DNA of 64,000 bases. Origin: Nephrocerus scutellatus (taxonomy: Eukaryota; Arthropoda; Insecta; Diptera; Pipunculidae). Of this stretch, positions 1 through 9,559 are shown in pieces. The position numbers and the translations under genes are program-made. The notes under the pieces were generated by a model that was not told where the DNA came from, made no database searches, and saw only the letters and a list, made by a program, of their open reading frames with translations. Each line of letters starts with the position of its first letter. Position 1 is the stretch's first letter. Where the stretch lies: assembly GCA_947095585.1 (NCBI GenBank), contig OX352761.1:21095277-21159276 (forward strand), read 5' to 3'.

Positions 1-47
1 AAAACAACAAAAATTCAAATTGATTGGCCAATCTTTATTATTTTTGT

Positions 48-1253
48 TTAGAACCATTCATGACATTTATTTTTTGAAGATAATCCCTTTCCAATGTTGT
101 CGCAACTGCGCCGTATTTCGGCCATCCGTAAACACCAATTTTGAATGACTCGCTCGAGGAAATCGGTCGGTATCTCGCGAAAAACTTGAGTAATGTTGGC
201 TTCCAATACCTTAATCGTAGCTGGTTTATCCACAAAACATTTAGACTTTACATACCCCTACAAAAAAAAAGTCCAAAGGTGTGATATCACACGATATTGG
301 TGGCCATTCCACCGGTCCAAAACGAGAGATCAATTGCTCACCGAAACGAGGACGCAGTAAATCCATTGTGTCACGGGCTGTATGGGATGTAGCGCCGTCT
401 TTTTGGAAGATCACGGGCGTGGAGATCACGGGCTTATATTTCCGGCTTAAAAAAGTCATTTATCATGGCGCGATAGCGTTCGCCATATACTGTTACAGTG
501 GCGCCAGCCACGTCTTTGAAGAAATATGGGCCGATCATTCCTCCATCCCATAGGCCGCACCAAAAGGTAGTCTTCAATGGATGTAATGGCAGTTCGTGAA
601 TGGCTTCCGGTTGCTCTTCAGCCCAAATACGGCAATTTTGCTTATTGACGAAGCCATTAAGCCAAAAATGGGCCTCATCGCTGAACAAAATTCGGGTCCC
701 AAAATACGGATCTTCGGCGAGTTTTTCAAGAGCCCAACGACTGAAAGTATGACGCTTTGGAAGGCCGGTCGGCTTCAATTCTTGGACTAGCTGTATTTTA
801 TACTCTCCCAAAACAAGATCTCTGAGTAAAATCGCCCAAGTTGTGCCATAAGATGGGCGAAGTTGTTGAGAACGGCGCCAAATCGATTCTTCCGGGTTTT
901 CGGCAAAGCTATCACTTACAGCCATTTGTGTGCAAAAATATGCATGCTCAACACAAATGGTTGCGGGAAGTCAGGCCTTGGACCGCATGGTCTGTCGCGC
1001 CGATATTATTATCACTTACAGCCGCAATATTCTCTTGATTTCGGGATGTACTTGGTCTAATCGGTCGAGCATCATCCAATAATGTAAAATTATTCTCAAG
1101 TTTGCTGATGGTATGCCGAATAGTGCGTTCGGTAGGACGATTATGAACACCCTAAGTTGGCCTGAGCGCGCGATGAACACTTTTCACAGAGCGTCGATTT
1201 TCGTAATACCATTGTACGATTTGTAAACGTTGTTGAGGCGTTAGTCTTTCCAT
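48..1253 (-). pseudogene. broken DD41D mariner transposase
   Basis: Transposase that would cut and paste its own element. The start ATG is at 1251-1253 and opens a helix-turn-helix region (MERLTPQQRLQIV, then RRSV and RALRPT). Codon 34 is already a TAG stop (1152-1154). The catalytic region follows in shifted frames: LFSDEAHF carries the first Asp, FQKDGATSH the second and TPLDFF the third. The last two are 41 residues apart when counted to the Asp of PLD, the spacing of the rosa group known from Ceratitis. The C-terminal end (DKPATIKVLEANI to ERVIQNWCLRM) is at about 48-233 in another frame. A stop, frameshifts and an inserted SINE show a dead copy. Superfamily is firm; the rosa assignment is moderate. 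Confidence 0.8.
924..1010 (+). mobile_element. 5'-truncated SINE-1 copy
   Basis: An 87-bp insertion inside the mariner transposase gene, matching the last third of the full-length SINE-1 at 11571-11870 (ATTTGTGTGCAAAAATA through TCTGTCGCGCCGA, ending in ATT repeats). It is flanked by a 14-bp direct repeat, TATCACTTACAGCC, at 910-923 and 1010-1023. This is a target-site duplication typical of target-primed reverse transcription. 5' truncation is normal for such inserts. It post-dates the mariner. Confidence 0.85.
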
Positions 1254-1374
1254 GATGAAATGTCAATGAATACTGAATAAAATTATGTATTTAGTTTGAC
1301 AGTAGTCACGCATGACATGTCAAAGAAATCCTATTGGAAAAAGTACCTCCAATCTGATCGCCCTTTATATTTGA

Positions 1375-2115
1375 TGTGGATAGTTCAAAGAACTGGGAGG
1401 TATCAGCGCTATTTGACGTGACTCTATACACTGCCGGATCTAAGACAAGGGTTGGAGTCGGTGCGGTGGCCTCTCCGACAAACTCAAATTGACAATTTCC
1501 TGGCTTCGCTAAAGCGCACATAAAACTAGTATGAGTGCCAGGTCATAGCGGCATAGACGGCAATGAAAAAGCGGACATACTGGTGAACGAGCTCCGTTAA
1601 GGAACGAGTTCTCTCCTTCCATACCACCGAAGCACATCTAAGGTGGGCTCACTTTACAAATTATGTTATATTAAGAGCGATATGACGTTACAAAAAAAAC
1701 AACCCATAAAAATTAAAAACTAAATTCCACTATAAATGCTGAAAAATAAAAACACATGCAAAGCACTGCAACCCAACAACAAAACAACCCCAATCGTAAA
1801 GAATGCAGCGCTGCTCAGAGCGCACCAGCGCACACAGAACACAGTCATTATTGTTTGACACGATCTGATGCTGCTATATGGAAAAAATATTTTTTATTAG
1901 AGGCCCCCGACTTCGCGGCTCGAACACTTTCAAATTCTAATAGAAAGTGTTGTCATCGGAAATACAAATGTGTGAAAAGTTTGAATAAAATCGGTCTTGT
2001 GAAAGTGGGCTAAAAATTTATCACAAGATCTGACCAGCCAGCCAGACACGGGCACGCGAAGTTTCAAAAAAGGAGAACTACCGAATTGGTCTCCTGATCG
2101 AGAAAATACATTACC
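1375..2115 (+). mobile_element. LINE E relic, RNase H region (copy 1)
   Basis: Degenerate plus-strand LINE sequence. At about 1530-1600 it encodes PGHSGIDGNEKAD with one frameshift, the RNase H motif of I/R1/LOA-type non-LTR retrotransposons. The block 1381-1560 matches 11971-12080 plus 12840-12890, and 2070-2100 matches 13076-13110, so the two loci are copies of one family. The stretch 1690-2050 between them shows nothing I can name. Many stops; no gene is intact. Confidence 0.55.
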
Positions 2116-2149
2116 AGGGACGTGGCAATTAGCACAGGCCTCTCTTACC

Positions 2150-2786
2150 GAGATGAGTAAGCAGGTCAATATAAGGATCATATGGGTCCCGGGCCCCACG
2201 GATGTTGAGGGGAACTGCAGGGCGAACGAGTTACCTAGACGTGGTACGACTCTCCAGCTGCTACCGGAAAGGGCGGAGGTAGGGAGTCCTATCGCGACAC
2301 TGAAATTTGAGCTTCGGAAAGAGGCAGAAACAATAACAAATGTAAGGTGGGAAAACACCGACACTTGCAATATTTAAAGACAGGTCTGACTTGAAGCGCT
2401 TAACTGCGCTTATTTCCCTACAAAGACGTGAACTAAGAACGGTTGTAGGGATGACAGGACACTGCCTTCTAGGGAAACACGCGAGAAGGATGGGTGTCAA
2501 ATATAATGACTTCTGCAGAAGTTGCATGGACGAGGAGGAGGAAGAAATCATAGAACATCTTCTCTGCTCATGTCCGGCACTAAATGCACAGATGGCACAG
2601 ATAAGCGGGTAATGAATAACTTATCAGATCTCGAAAACGACAAAGTGCGAGATATACTTCGATTCATTAAGAGCTCTGAATGGATCTTCTGAAAAGGGGA
2701 AAGGTATAAGATCCTGTGGTAACAAAAAGGACCGCGAATGGTCTAAGTGAGCATTAGCTGCCACCTAACCTAACCTAACCTAACCT
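2150..2786 (+). mobile_element. LINE C 3' end with CCTAA tail (copy 1)
   Basis: 3' fragment of an RNase H-bearing LINE. The reading frames at 2153-2377 (IRIIWVPGPTDVEGN, then LPERAEVGSPIATLKFEL) and 2391-2612 (GMTGHCLLGKHARRMGV, NDFCRSCMDEEEEE, HLLCSCPAL) correspond to the end of RNase H and the C-terminal cysteine cluster of ORF2. The pieces are out of frame with each other. After the stop and a short 3' UTR the copy ends in CCTAACCTAACCTAACC repeats at 2764-2786. Related copies are at 41900-43620, 48150-49200 and 54193-54530. Confidence 0.75.
2764..2786 (+). repeat. CCTAA tail of LINE C
   Basis: Four and a half perfect CCTAA units at the 3' end of LINE C copy 1. Equivalent tails occur at 43601-43620 and 54512-54529, so the repeat belongs to the element's 3' end rather than to the insertion site. 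Confidence 0.8.
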
Positions 2787-2789
2787 GTG

Positions 2790-3165
2790 TCAATTCTTAA
2801 GATTGAATCAGACAGTGAATCAAACTCGCTCTGAGTTGAAACACTGTCCAAGTGGGGGCTTCTGTAAAGGAAACAGTAGTAGATGTTGCGCTCTTGTACC
2901 TTTACTTTGAGCCAAAGGGAATTGAATTCCGGATTGGAAATTTGGCTAAATTGAGGCAAAAGCTGAATCGCAACATCACTCCTGAGATAGATTTCGAGTC
3001 CGCGTCGAGAGAAAAATAATGGCACCAAGCTATACCCAGGCAGATTAAATTCCGATGCATCGGAATTATCAAACACCTGAGATTCACTAAGTGCCAGGTT
3101 ATAGCGTAGGAAACAGTCACTTTCGTCTATGGTCGTGTGAAAAGAATATTCCGTAGACATCTAAT
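2790..3165 (-). mobile_element. LINE A endonuclease fragment (copy 1)
   Basis: Minus-strand coding remnant of about 126 codons (LPGYSLVPLFFSRRGLEIYLRS, LLPQFSQISNPEFNSLWLKV, YYCFLYRSPHLDSVSTQSEF). This is the middle of an apurinic-type endonuclease domain of a Jockey/CR1-like LINE. The same peptide is encoded on the plus strand at 49215-49440. Only this domain is present and no flanking reverse transcriptase is found. It abuts the LINE C tail. Confidence 0.75.
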
Positions 3166-3169
3166 AGCG

Positions 3170-3740
3170 CAGAGGGCGCGATAGGACAAGTCAGTAATCT
3201 TTCTGCCCGCTTCAAAAAGCAATTATCATATTGAACGCCAGTATTAGAAAATTATAAAATACTTGCCAGACAGCTACCATTATTTTCCGCATGTCATAGA
3301 ACCATTTATCGGTGGCGTAACATTAATTCGAATGCAACACGCCCTCCTAGCCATGCATTTTCTAGAATATATTAAAATAATTATTATATCATAATTGCAG
3401 ATACAAATTTATAAAAAGAATGCAATTATCGTCAAATAGTTGTTGGTTGCAGCAACGCCCGTCAGCTGTGCGTAAACCAGTTTCTCATTGCGGTAATTAT
3501 TTTGAATTCGTACCAAGAGTGTCAACATGAAATGAACTGGTGCACTAATAGATTCTTGTCAGCACAATTGCATCTTTATGGCATATTGTGGATAATAATA
3601 ACTTGTCCAAGAATTGATAACTGTGTCTAATCTCCAGAACAAAGAATGACAATTGCATTGCTGGGTGTGGTGTGTATGTGGGCGCTGACTCTCATTAAGA
3701 TGCACATTTCGAGTTATGCATAAACAAAAAATACACAGGA
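3170..3740. other. unique upstream DNA of the host gene
   Basis: No coding or repeat signal was recognised. It is AT-rich single-copy-looking DNA between a LINE fragment and the promoter of the 3864 gene, so it is the likely home of that gene's enhancers. This is inferred from position only. Confidence 0.4.
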
Positions 3741-3744
3741 GCCA

Positions 3745-3781
3745 TATAAAAGCACTCCGCTTTTCAAGGGATGTCATCAGA
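3745..3781 (+). promoter_or_regulatory. TATA box and initiator
   Basis: TATAAA at 3745-3750 is followed about 30 bp later by TCATCAGA (3774-3781), a good match to the insect initiator TCAGT. Transcription would start near 3776-3779, giving an 85-bp 5' UTR before the ATG at 3864. This TATA-plus-Inr layout is usual for cuticle-type genes. Confidence 0.65.
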
Positions 3782-3863
3782 AACAGTTCAGTCGTTGCGA
3801 AGTCAAGATCTTCAAAGCAAATCTAAATCTTCACAAGCATCCATTCCACAAATCGAAAACAAA

Positions 3864-4354
3864 ATGAAGGTAAGCTGAGAAGTGACGTGGAAAGATTTTT
3901 TAAATCTTTGATCCTCAAATTTACTTTTGTCCTTTTACAGTTCACCGCTGTTGTAATGTTGGTCGCTTTGGCTCTTGGCGCACAGTCATCTGTTGTTCCA
4001 CTGGCACAACAGTTATTGGTGTTGTCCAATGGGCAAACTGTATCCGTTGGTGGTGTTGTTCCAGCTGTGGGTCAAGCCATTACTGTTAATGGTGTTCCAG
4101 CGATTACTGTTGCTGGTGTCCCAGTCCCAGTCCCAGCTGGCGGTCCATCTCTAACGGTTTCTGGTCCAGCACCCGTTCAAATTGTTTCTGGCCCGAGTCC
4201 GTTAGTTGTTCCTGCTCAGGTAGTGGTTGCAGCTCCCGTTCCTGGAGCTACCTATGTGGCAAAGACTCGTGGTGCATTGCATGTAGCACCTCTACCAGGA
4301 CATGCCAACTCTGCCAGTTTGGTGAATGAGCAACCAGCTCCAGGAACTGTTTAA
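3864..4354 (+). CDS. secreted Val/Pro/Ala-rich cuticle-like protein
   Basis: Two-exon host gene. Exon 1 is only ATG AAG (3864-3869). A 71-bp intron runs from GTAAGC at 3870 to TTTTACAG at 3940, and exon 2 runs 3941-4354 to TAA. The product has 139 residues: MKFTAVVMLVALALGA is a clear signal peptide, probably cut after Ala16. The mature part is rich in Val, Pro, Ala and Gly with no Cys, contains GVPAITVAGVPVPVPAGG-type runs, and ends in AKTRGALHVAPLPGHANSAS. A signal peptide split by an intron after two codons, low complexity and lack of Cys fit structural proteins of insect cuticle or chorion. I recognise no chitin-binding R&R motif. A longer unspliced start at 3887 is rejected because it lacks the signal-peptide context. 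It is the only intact host gene seen; exact family unknown. Confidence 0.8.
3870..3940 (+). other. intron of the cuticle-like gene
   Basis: Donor AAG|GTAAGC and acceptor TTTTACAG|TTC are canonical, and there is a pyrimidine-rich stretch (TTACTTTTGTCCTTTTACAG) before the acceptor. Removing it joins MK to FTAVVMLVALALGA in frame. Confidence 0.75.
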
Positions 4355-4405
4355 ATGGATATGGCAAAGAATGGGAGCTATTTTTCCATAAATATCAATC
4401 AATCC

Positions 4406-4411
4406 AATAAA
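4406..4411 (+). terminator. polyadenylation signal AATAAA
   Basis: AATAAA lies 52 bp after the TAA stop of the cuticle-like gene, a normal distance for cleavage at roughly 4425-4440. Confidence 0.6.
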
Positions 4412-4449
4412 TGGTACTGAAAAACCTGTAAAAAATACGATTGTTTTTA

Positions 4450-4844
4450 ATTTGCCGAGAAGGGGTGGCTCAATACTTTTTAGCAATGCTGATTAGAAGA
4501 GAGGTTCGAGCAATGGTTGGTTGGTGTCTTAACTATGAGTTTAGCTGAAGCTGAATAACTTGTATGTCTTACAACCACCAATTGTCTACTACAATTGTAA
4601 CAAACACCAAAATAAATTCCTTCATTCACTATATTTGTATAACTCCTAAAGTCCAATTGGCACAATTCACGATTCACAATGCCATGAGAGGACGACAGTG
4701 AGACCCATACAATGGTCAACGAAATGTTCAACCCATTTAAGTATATGATTCAATGCACATCACTTCAAGTGTCGTCGTATCGCAGTGGGTCAGTTTGAAA
4801 TTTTTTAAAATTTTAGCAGTGTGAGGAGGTGTCAGTGTATTTTA
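4450..4844. other. no gene recognised
   Basis: Downstream flank of the host gene. I see no domain, repeat or RNA signal in it. Confidence 0.35.
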
Positions 4845-5530
4845 CTGGCTTTGCAATTCCCAGTCGTACGATACACCTTGGTTTTGTGGGTCTCAGGGCC
4901 TCCACAACGCCTACGCGCTATAGTGTGCGTTTTCTGGAAATATAACACAAGTCTGTCAAACTTTTTCCTAGCTGCTGTGACTCCTCTTTGATTGTTCAGG
5001 TGTATCTAAGTCGACCGCTTTTTTTTCGTCCTGGGTTAGCGGGTTCCATTGCATCGCATGACAAGCAATGGAGGTTTCGAAATGTGTGACCTATCCACTA
5101 CCATCTAAGTCTCTGAGTTATCAATAGGATTTTTGATTAGTTCTATTATGCACTTCCACGTTGGAGATGTGATTAGGTTAGAAGATCCATAATATGTTTC
5201 CTAAATACCGACTCAACAACTTTTACAGTTTTCTTTTGATAGTGGCTGACATTCTCCTTGTGCCTAACAAAGTTTGTCTTTAAGTTAATCGTATATTGTT
5301 TTCCATATTTTTGACAGCATACCAATCGGTGAGACCATGTTCGGTACCACCTTTCTACGACTCGATAGTTCCAAGGTGTTCGAAAAACTCTCACCCTCTC
5401 TACCGATGTCCTGCAATCTTAAGGTCTGAGTGTTAGGTACTTGCCAGGCTGATAATTTTAGTTCTGGTGGTGTTGATCTTCAGCCCGACAACGTTGTAAC
5501 AAAGTTGGCTCGAGTGACGCTCGCCGGTCA
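4845..5530 (-). mobile_element. LINE D 3' half, degenerate (copy 1)
   Basis: Minus-strand relic with many stops. Reading from 5510 downwards, VVGLKINTTRTKIISL is the typical post-YADD segment of endonuclease LINEs. Further on, THFETSIACHAMQWNPLTQDEK echoes the GHTLRK...WNPQGKR segment near the ORF2 end. The rest of the same relic may be the reverse-transcriptase block at 7015-7600, with a 122-bp satellite and SINEs between. No intact frame. Confidence 0.5.
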
Positions 5531-5745
5531 CCCAGAGTTCGTTTCTCGACGTTGGGTTACAAATTAAAAGATGAGTTTATTATTTTTTCCTTTTTTTTTG
5601 TGTCGGTTTTCTTTATTTTACTTCTTACTATAAGTTTATTATTAATGCTAATATTCTTAAGGACTATTTACTAATAATAATAATGATAATAAACTAAATA
5701 AAGTTCGGTCGATCTGTCGATAGGTCGGGGTATCGGTTCGGAGTA

Positions 5746-6269
5746 GAGTAGTGTCACTTGCTTACGCATTCAGCTTCACTACCTACTTAGTTAGGCAGCT
5801 GTAGTACTTGCTGTACTGACTACTGTAGCGTGCAGCTAGCAGTAGCCAATTGGACACGGTCGGATCAGAGTAGGGTCGCTGGCTTAAGCATTCAGCTTCA
5901 CTACCTACTTAGTTAGGCAACTGTAGTACTTGCTGTACTGACTACTTTAGCGTGCAGCTAGCAGTAGCCAATTGGACACGGTAGGATCAGAGAAATGTCA
6001 CTGGCGTACGCATTCAGCTTCACTATCTACTTAGTAAGGCAAGTGTAGTAGTTGTTGTATTGACTACTGTAGCGTGCAGCTAGCAGTAGGGTCGGCCCAG
6101 AATAGGGTCACTGGTTTACGCATTCAGCTTCACTACCTAATTACTAAGGCAAGTGTAGTACTTGCTGTACTGACTACTGTAGCATGCAGCTAGCAGCAGA
6201 CAATCGGACAGGGTCGGTGCAGAGTAGTGTCACTGGCTTACGCATTCAGCTTCACTACATACTTAATCA
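5746..6269. repeat. 122-bp tandem repeat, about 4.3 copies
   Basis: Head-to-tail units start at 5746, 5868, 5990, 6100 and 6222 with periods 122, 122, 110 and 122. Each contains GCATTCAGCTTCACTACCTA, then CTGTACTGACTACTGTAGCG and GTGCAGCTAGCAGTAG. Divergence between units is low, so amplification is fairly recent. There is no coding frame and no spacer between units. The last unit is cut near 6269. Confidence 0.9.
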
Positions 6270-6612
6270 AAATGATTTTTAAAATCTATGATCAAGAGAT
6301 CAGAACTACAATGCTGAAGTGCATTGGAACTACGTCCCGAAATGCGGAAATCACTTCCCTGTAACAAGTACTTTAGCCAGTATCGCTCCTCACAATATGG
6401 AATATTGCTTTAACGAATATGGTCTAATGCTCCACCCAATATGGAATTTCTCCGTGCATTATATGTGAATGCTTGTAAAAGTTGTTTGGGAATTACATTT
6501 GTGGCTTTTTGTTCCTATTATCGTTGTGGTGGTTGTGTGTTCAATTCCACGATGTTAATGCAATTGTAATTCCCACTGATATTGTACGGCGATTGGTGTT
6601 TTTGTTTAATTG
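6270..6612. other. no gene recognised
   Basis: AT-rich DNA between the satellite and the SINE-3 relic. I see no domain, RNA or repeat here. Confidence 0.35.
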
Positions 6613-6690
6613 CAAAAACGAATTCTCTAGTGGGTGGCTTGAATTGAACCCACCCTTAGACGGATGTTCCGACTGTAGTCGGTGGTCTTA
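6613..6690 (-). mobile_element. SINE-3 tRNA-like head (copy 1)
   Basis: On the minus strand: CCTAAGACCACCGACTA, then GGAACATCCGTCTAAG, then a B-box-like GGGTGGGTTCAATTC. The order and spacing match two plus-strand copies at 27895-27985 and 28025-28140 (shared core CCGACTA...GAA.GTC). This is a tRNA-derived SINE head. The acceptor ends do not pair, so it is not a working tRNA gene. Confidence 0.45.
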
Positions 6691-6699
6691 GGCATGCGA

Positions 6700-6914
6700 T
6701 AATTGTCATCATCATATTTGGCTCTACAACCGGGGTCCGGTCCTGGTCCTATATAAATCAGAGCGCACTAATCGTTGGTTTTATTTCAACGTTTGCATGC
6801 ATTTTCTCTTAAAAAAGTTTTCCCGCTGCTGGGAATTCGAACGAACCTGTGATTTGGTGGGACGGTCGCTTGGTAGTCCAAAGCTTAATCAATTGGGCTA
6901 CTGTGCTCTGCGCC
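6700..6914 (-). mobile_element. SINE-2: tRNA head plus RTE LINE tail
   Basis: Minus-strand element of about 215 bp. The head has an A-box-like AGTAGCCCAATTGATTAAGC and a B-box region GGTTCGTTCGAATTCCC (6831-6847). It then has a short body, and its 3' end reads CCGGTTGTAGAGCCAAATA followed by ATG repeats (6704-6746). That tail is nearly identical to the 3' end of the RTE LINE at 58632-58675. A tRNA promoter fused to the 3' end of a resident LINE is the standard design of a SINE that borrows LINE reverse transcriptase. Acceptor pairing is absent, so it is not a tRNA gene. Confidence 0.75.
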
Positions 6915-7014
6915 AGTAATGGTCCAAATTGCTTGTATAGCCGTATTAGTTATACGGTGTGCTTGAGTTTATCAAATTACTTCGTTACAACGTTTGCTTT
7001 ACTCTCCATGTCAG

Positions 7015-7600
7015 CTGTCATTTGATGGAGGTACATTACTTTAAGTGATACTAGGCAGACATTATCAGCGTAGACGAGGTGTTAGATTCCATGAAATACC
7101 TCCAGTATCCGTCGATTGAGCAGGGCGGAGCTCATCACATATCACCAATAAAAATAATATCGGTACTAGCATACATCCTTGCCGCATGCCGCCTTTAACT
7201 TTGAATTATTCTGACAACTTTCGTCAATGAAGAATGTGACATTTGTCTGGTGTGTCTCTGCTGCACGTCAAGGCACGCCAGATATATTGTCTGTTACACT
7301 GTCGAACGACTCTTCGAAATTAAAGAACAACATGATTCGCAGGGTGTTGATGTGATCGGCAGAGGATCCAGCAGATCTAAAATCTGTGTGATCGACATCG
7401 AGGGCGTCTTCAAGATAGACTTTTATTCGCTCAAGAATAACTTTCGCTATTAAAGTTTTCGCACTCCATGAGACTTCCTTTCTTAGGAAGCTTATTCCTT
7501 GTTTCTACTCTTCAGGAGAAGCCTATGCTTCCCAGGCCATTTGTAGGAGCTCCGTTGAAACTCGTAAGCATCGACGATTTTCGCTCGTCATCACTTGGCA
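7015..7600 (-). mobile_element. LINE D reverse-transcriptase relic
   Basis: Minus-strand translation with gaps gives KTLIAKVILERIKVYLEDAL, then SADHINTLRIM and HLVYADNVCLVSLKVM, with the active-site YADD changed to YADN. These match AIAKVISKVVLERIKEHL and DHINTLRIIFEQC of the plus-strand copy at 39690-41570, so both belong to one family. Stops and frameshifts throughout. Confidence 0.65.
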
Positions 7601-7619
7601 TTATAAATTGACCCTAACT

Positions 7620-8735
7620 GTGTTTAAGAATTGGTTGATGCAAAAATGGACATAAAGCTTCAATGGTAAGAGATTTGTTTACAAGATGTCTATACCTACC
7701 GACTATAGTTTCTAATTGTATATACATACATATATAGAGTACGAGTATGTACATCAATTTTTTCTCTCATGACATTTGGGTCGTTTTGTTTACATTCGTT
7801 GCATTATTTGTATTTTCGTTCCTGATGGCCAAAATGTTCATTTGTGTGTTCCAGGTTCCAGCAATAACGTATGTGAGTTGTCGTCAATGTGGTTGGTTTC
7901 ACAGTTTCCAATTTTGCACGACTCCAGCACCAGCATGGCAACGTGATGTACAAGTTGTTGGCAATTGCATAGTGCATTTTAAGGATTCCTTCGGCATATC
8001 GTTGTTGTAACGTAATGAAGCATTCGGTACGGTACTGGTAACAATATTTGGATATTTTGTGTGAGTTTTGGCTACAATTGTGTTTTTTGGAAATTTCCTT
8101 CAATTTATTGAACAAACGGTCAGATGTAGAATGTGGAGATTGTTTGAACATTAATTTGTTTGAACTTTAACATTGCAATAGTCAGGAAGCAAAGAACGAC
8201 ACAGCTGGGTGTTAAAAATACTTTACCCAACACTGTTTGGTTTCCGTGGCGTAACTTTATGTGAAATGTTTTTTTAGTAATAATTTAACGAAGTTGCTTT
8301 TGTTTGTTGTAATTGATGAATGATTTTGGTTTATGAAAAGTTATTTTTTTTAAGGATATTGGACATCTTTTGAAGCACCATCAATATCAATATTCTCAAA
8401 TATCTCTACTCAAGCTTATGTGAACAGCAAATCGGAAAAAACATGTCAAGTACTTGATGCTTTCACAACAATACTCAAAATGAAGTCACGACAACGTCGA
8501 CGCGTTTGAGTAACTTTTAGGGTTAAAACCATATACGACGAAAACGTTACAATACTGAGAGCACCTTTGCAAAGGTCTAAATATGGTCTAAATATTATTC
8601 CAAAAAACAAAAAAAACACCAATATTTGGCATACCAAGGATCGATAATACCAAACAAGCGACAGCGACCCATGCAAAATATCTAGGTTCACTTTTAAATC
8701 GATAGATGGATAAGTGGAAAGATATATATATATAT
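7620..8735. other. no gene recognised
   Basis: AT-rich DNA with reading frames up to about 115 codons on both strands (for example 7747-8010 plus and 7804-8151 minus). None has a recognisable domain, signal peptide or splice context. A short AT-dinucleotide run lies near 8720. Confidence 0.35.
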
Positions 8736-8749
8736 ATTTTTTTTTAAGG

Positions 8750-9457
8750 AAACCCTAGTCCAAGTGACTGACACCGCGACCTGAAAGATCTATTGTATCA
8801 ATAGAGCATTAATTGTCTAAAAGACATACAACTTTCCTAATAAATACTAATATGTCCTTAGTAGCAGAGTTTTTCAACTCCGCTGTTGAGCATATTTCCT
8901 TATGGAATAAGTGCTGGGCAATCGCAGAGAACATGTTCGGATGACTCCTCATCCTCCGCACAGAATCTGCATTCTGTTAGAGAGCCCACACCCACACTAA
9001 GATGGTATCTAAGGCCACAGTGGCCAGTTAGAAAACTTACTAGTTTCCTAATGCTACCTTTATCAAGATTCAGGATTTCTTTGTATGAATAGGGTCTGAT
9101 CAGTTGTTTGGATTGCCTTAGCCCTGAGGTATTAATCCAATGTGCCAGGCGAAGTTCGCCCTCCCAACAGTTTAACACCTTCGTGGCGGCACACCAGTTG
9201 ACGCTACAAAAAGCTTCAGGTCCTATGAATGCAGTTTCTGAGCCAGGTCTAGCTAGTTCATCTGCGGCTTCGTTGCCTGCGATACCTCTATGACCTGGTA
9301 CCCAACCGAGCTTAACCCTGTTGTGTCTGGCCAGAGATTGCAATGCTTCGTAGCAGCTTTTTACTGTTAAAGAGTCCATATGGAAAATGGATATATGAAT
9401 AGATAGATCGTAGGATAAAACCAACGTTGTATCCTCAAAGAAACTGTTAACTTCCAT
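8750..9457 (-). mobile_element. LINE F relative, RNase H end (copy 1)
   Basis: Minus-strand frame 8900-9457 is open for about 185 codons. It contains SCYEALQSLARHNRVKL, then GWVPGHRGIAGNEAADELAR (the conserved C-terminal RNase H motif), and ends with CRFCAEDEESSEHVLCDCPAL, a C-terminal cysteine motif of I/LOA-type LINE ORF2. The catalytic N-terminal part of RNase H and the reverse transcriptase are missing. The 3' UTR (about 8755-8880) shares an AATAGATCT..AGGTCGC block with the neighbour at 9560-10170. Confidence 0.75.
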
Positions 9458-9559
9458 GCTTGCAAAATCTGAGTCTAGACCTCAAGAATTTATTTCAATA
9501 CTCAATACGGGTAACCCAAAAAAGATCGGGCGGGGCTGTGTCGGGGCGCACAGCCGTTG

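Larger units (their letters stand above)
1..1300 (-). mobile_element. rosa-like (DD41D) mariner relic
   Basis: A Tc1/mariner-superfamily DNA transposon on the minus strand, cut by the left window edge. Its transposase gene occupies 48-1253 and is described separately. I could not define terminal inverted repeats: the left end lies at or beyond base 1, and the sequence after 1253 (toward 1320) has no obvious partner. Two shorter relatives at 12169-12738 and 16976-17556 carry the same N-terminal transposase domain and show the end sequences of a related subfamily. A truncated SINE sits inside at 924-1010, so this copy was already resident when the SINE jumped. The element cannot move by itself. 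Confidence 0.8.

Noticed and set aside
2764..2786. Internal telomere repeat
   Set aside because: The same CCTAA repeat follows every LINE C 3' UTR, so it belongs to the element; only 4-5 units are present.
3887..4354. Unspliced 155-codon start for the cuticle-like gene
   Set aside because: It reads through the intron; the spliced form gives a clean signal peptide directly from ATG AAG with canonical splice sites.
5746..6269. CRISPR-like repeated units
   Set aside because: Units are contiguous with no unique spacers, about 122 bp long, in eukaryotic sequence.
7747..8151. Overlapping frames of 87 and 115 codons
   Set aside because: No domain, codon or splice support on either strand; chance frames in AT-rich DNA.
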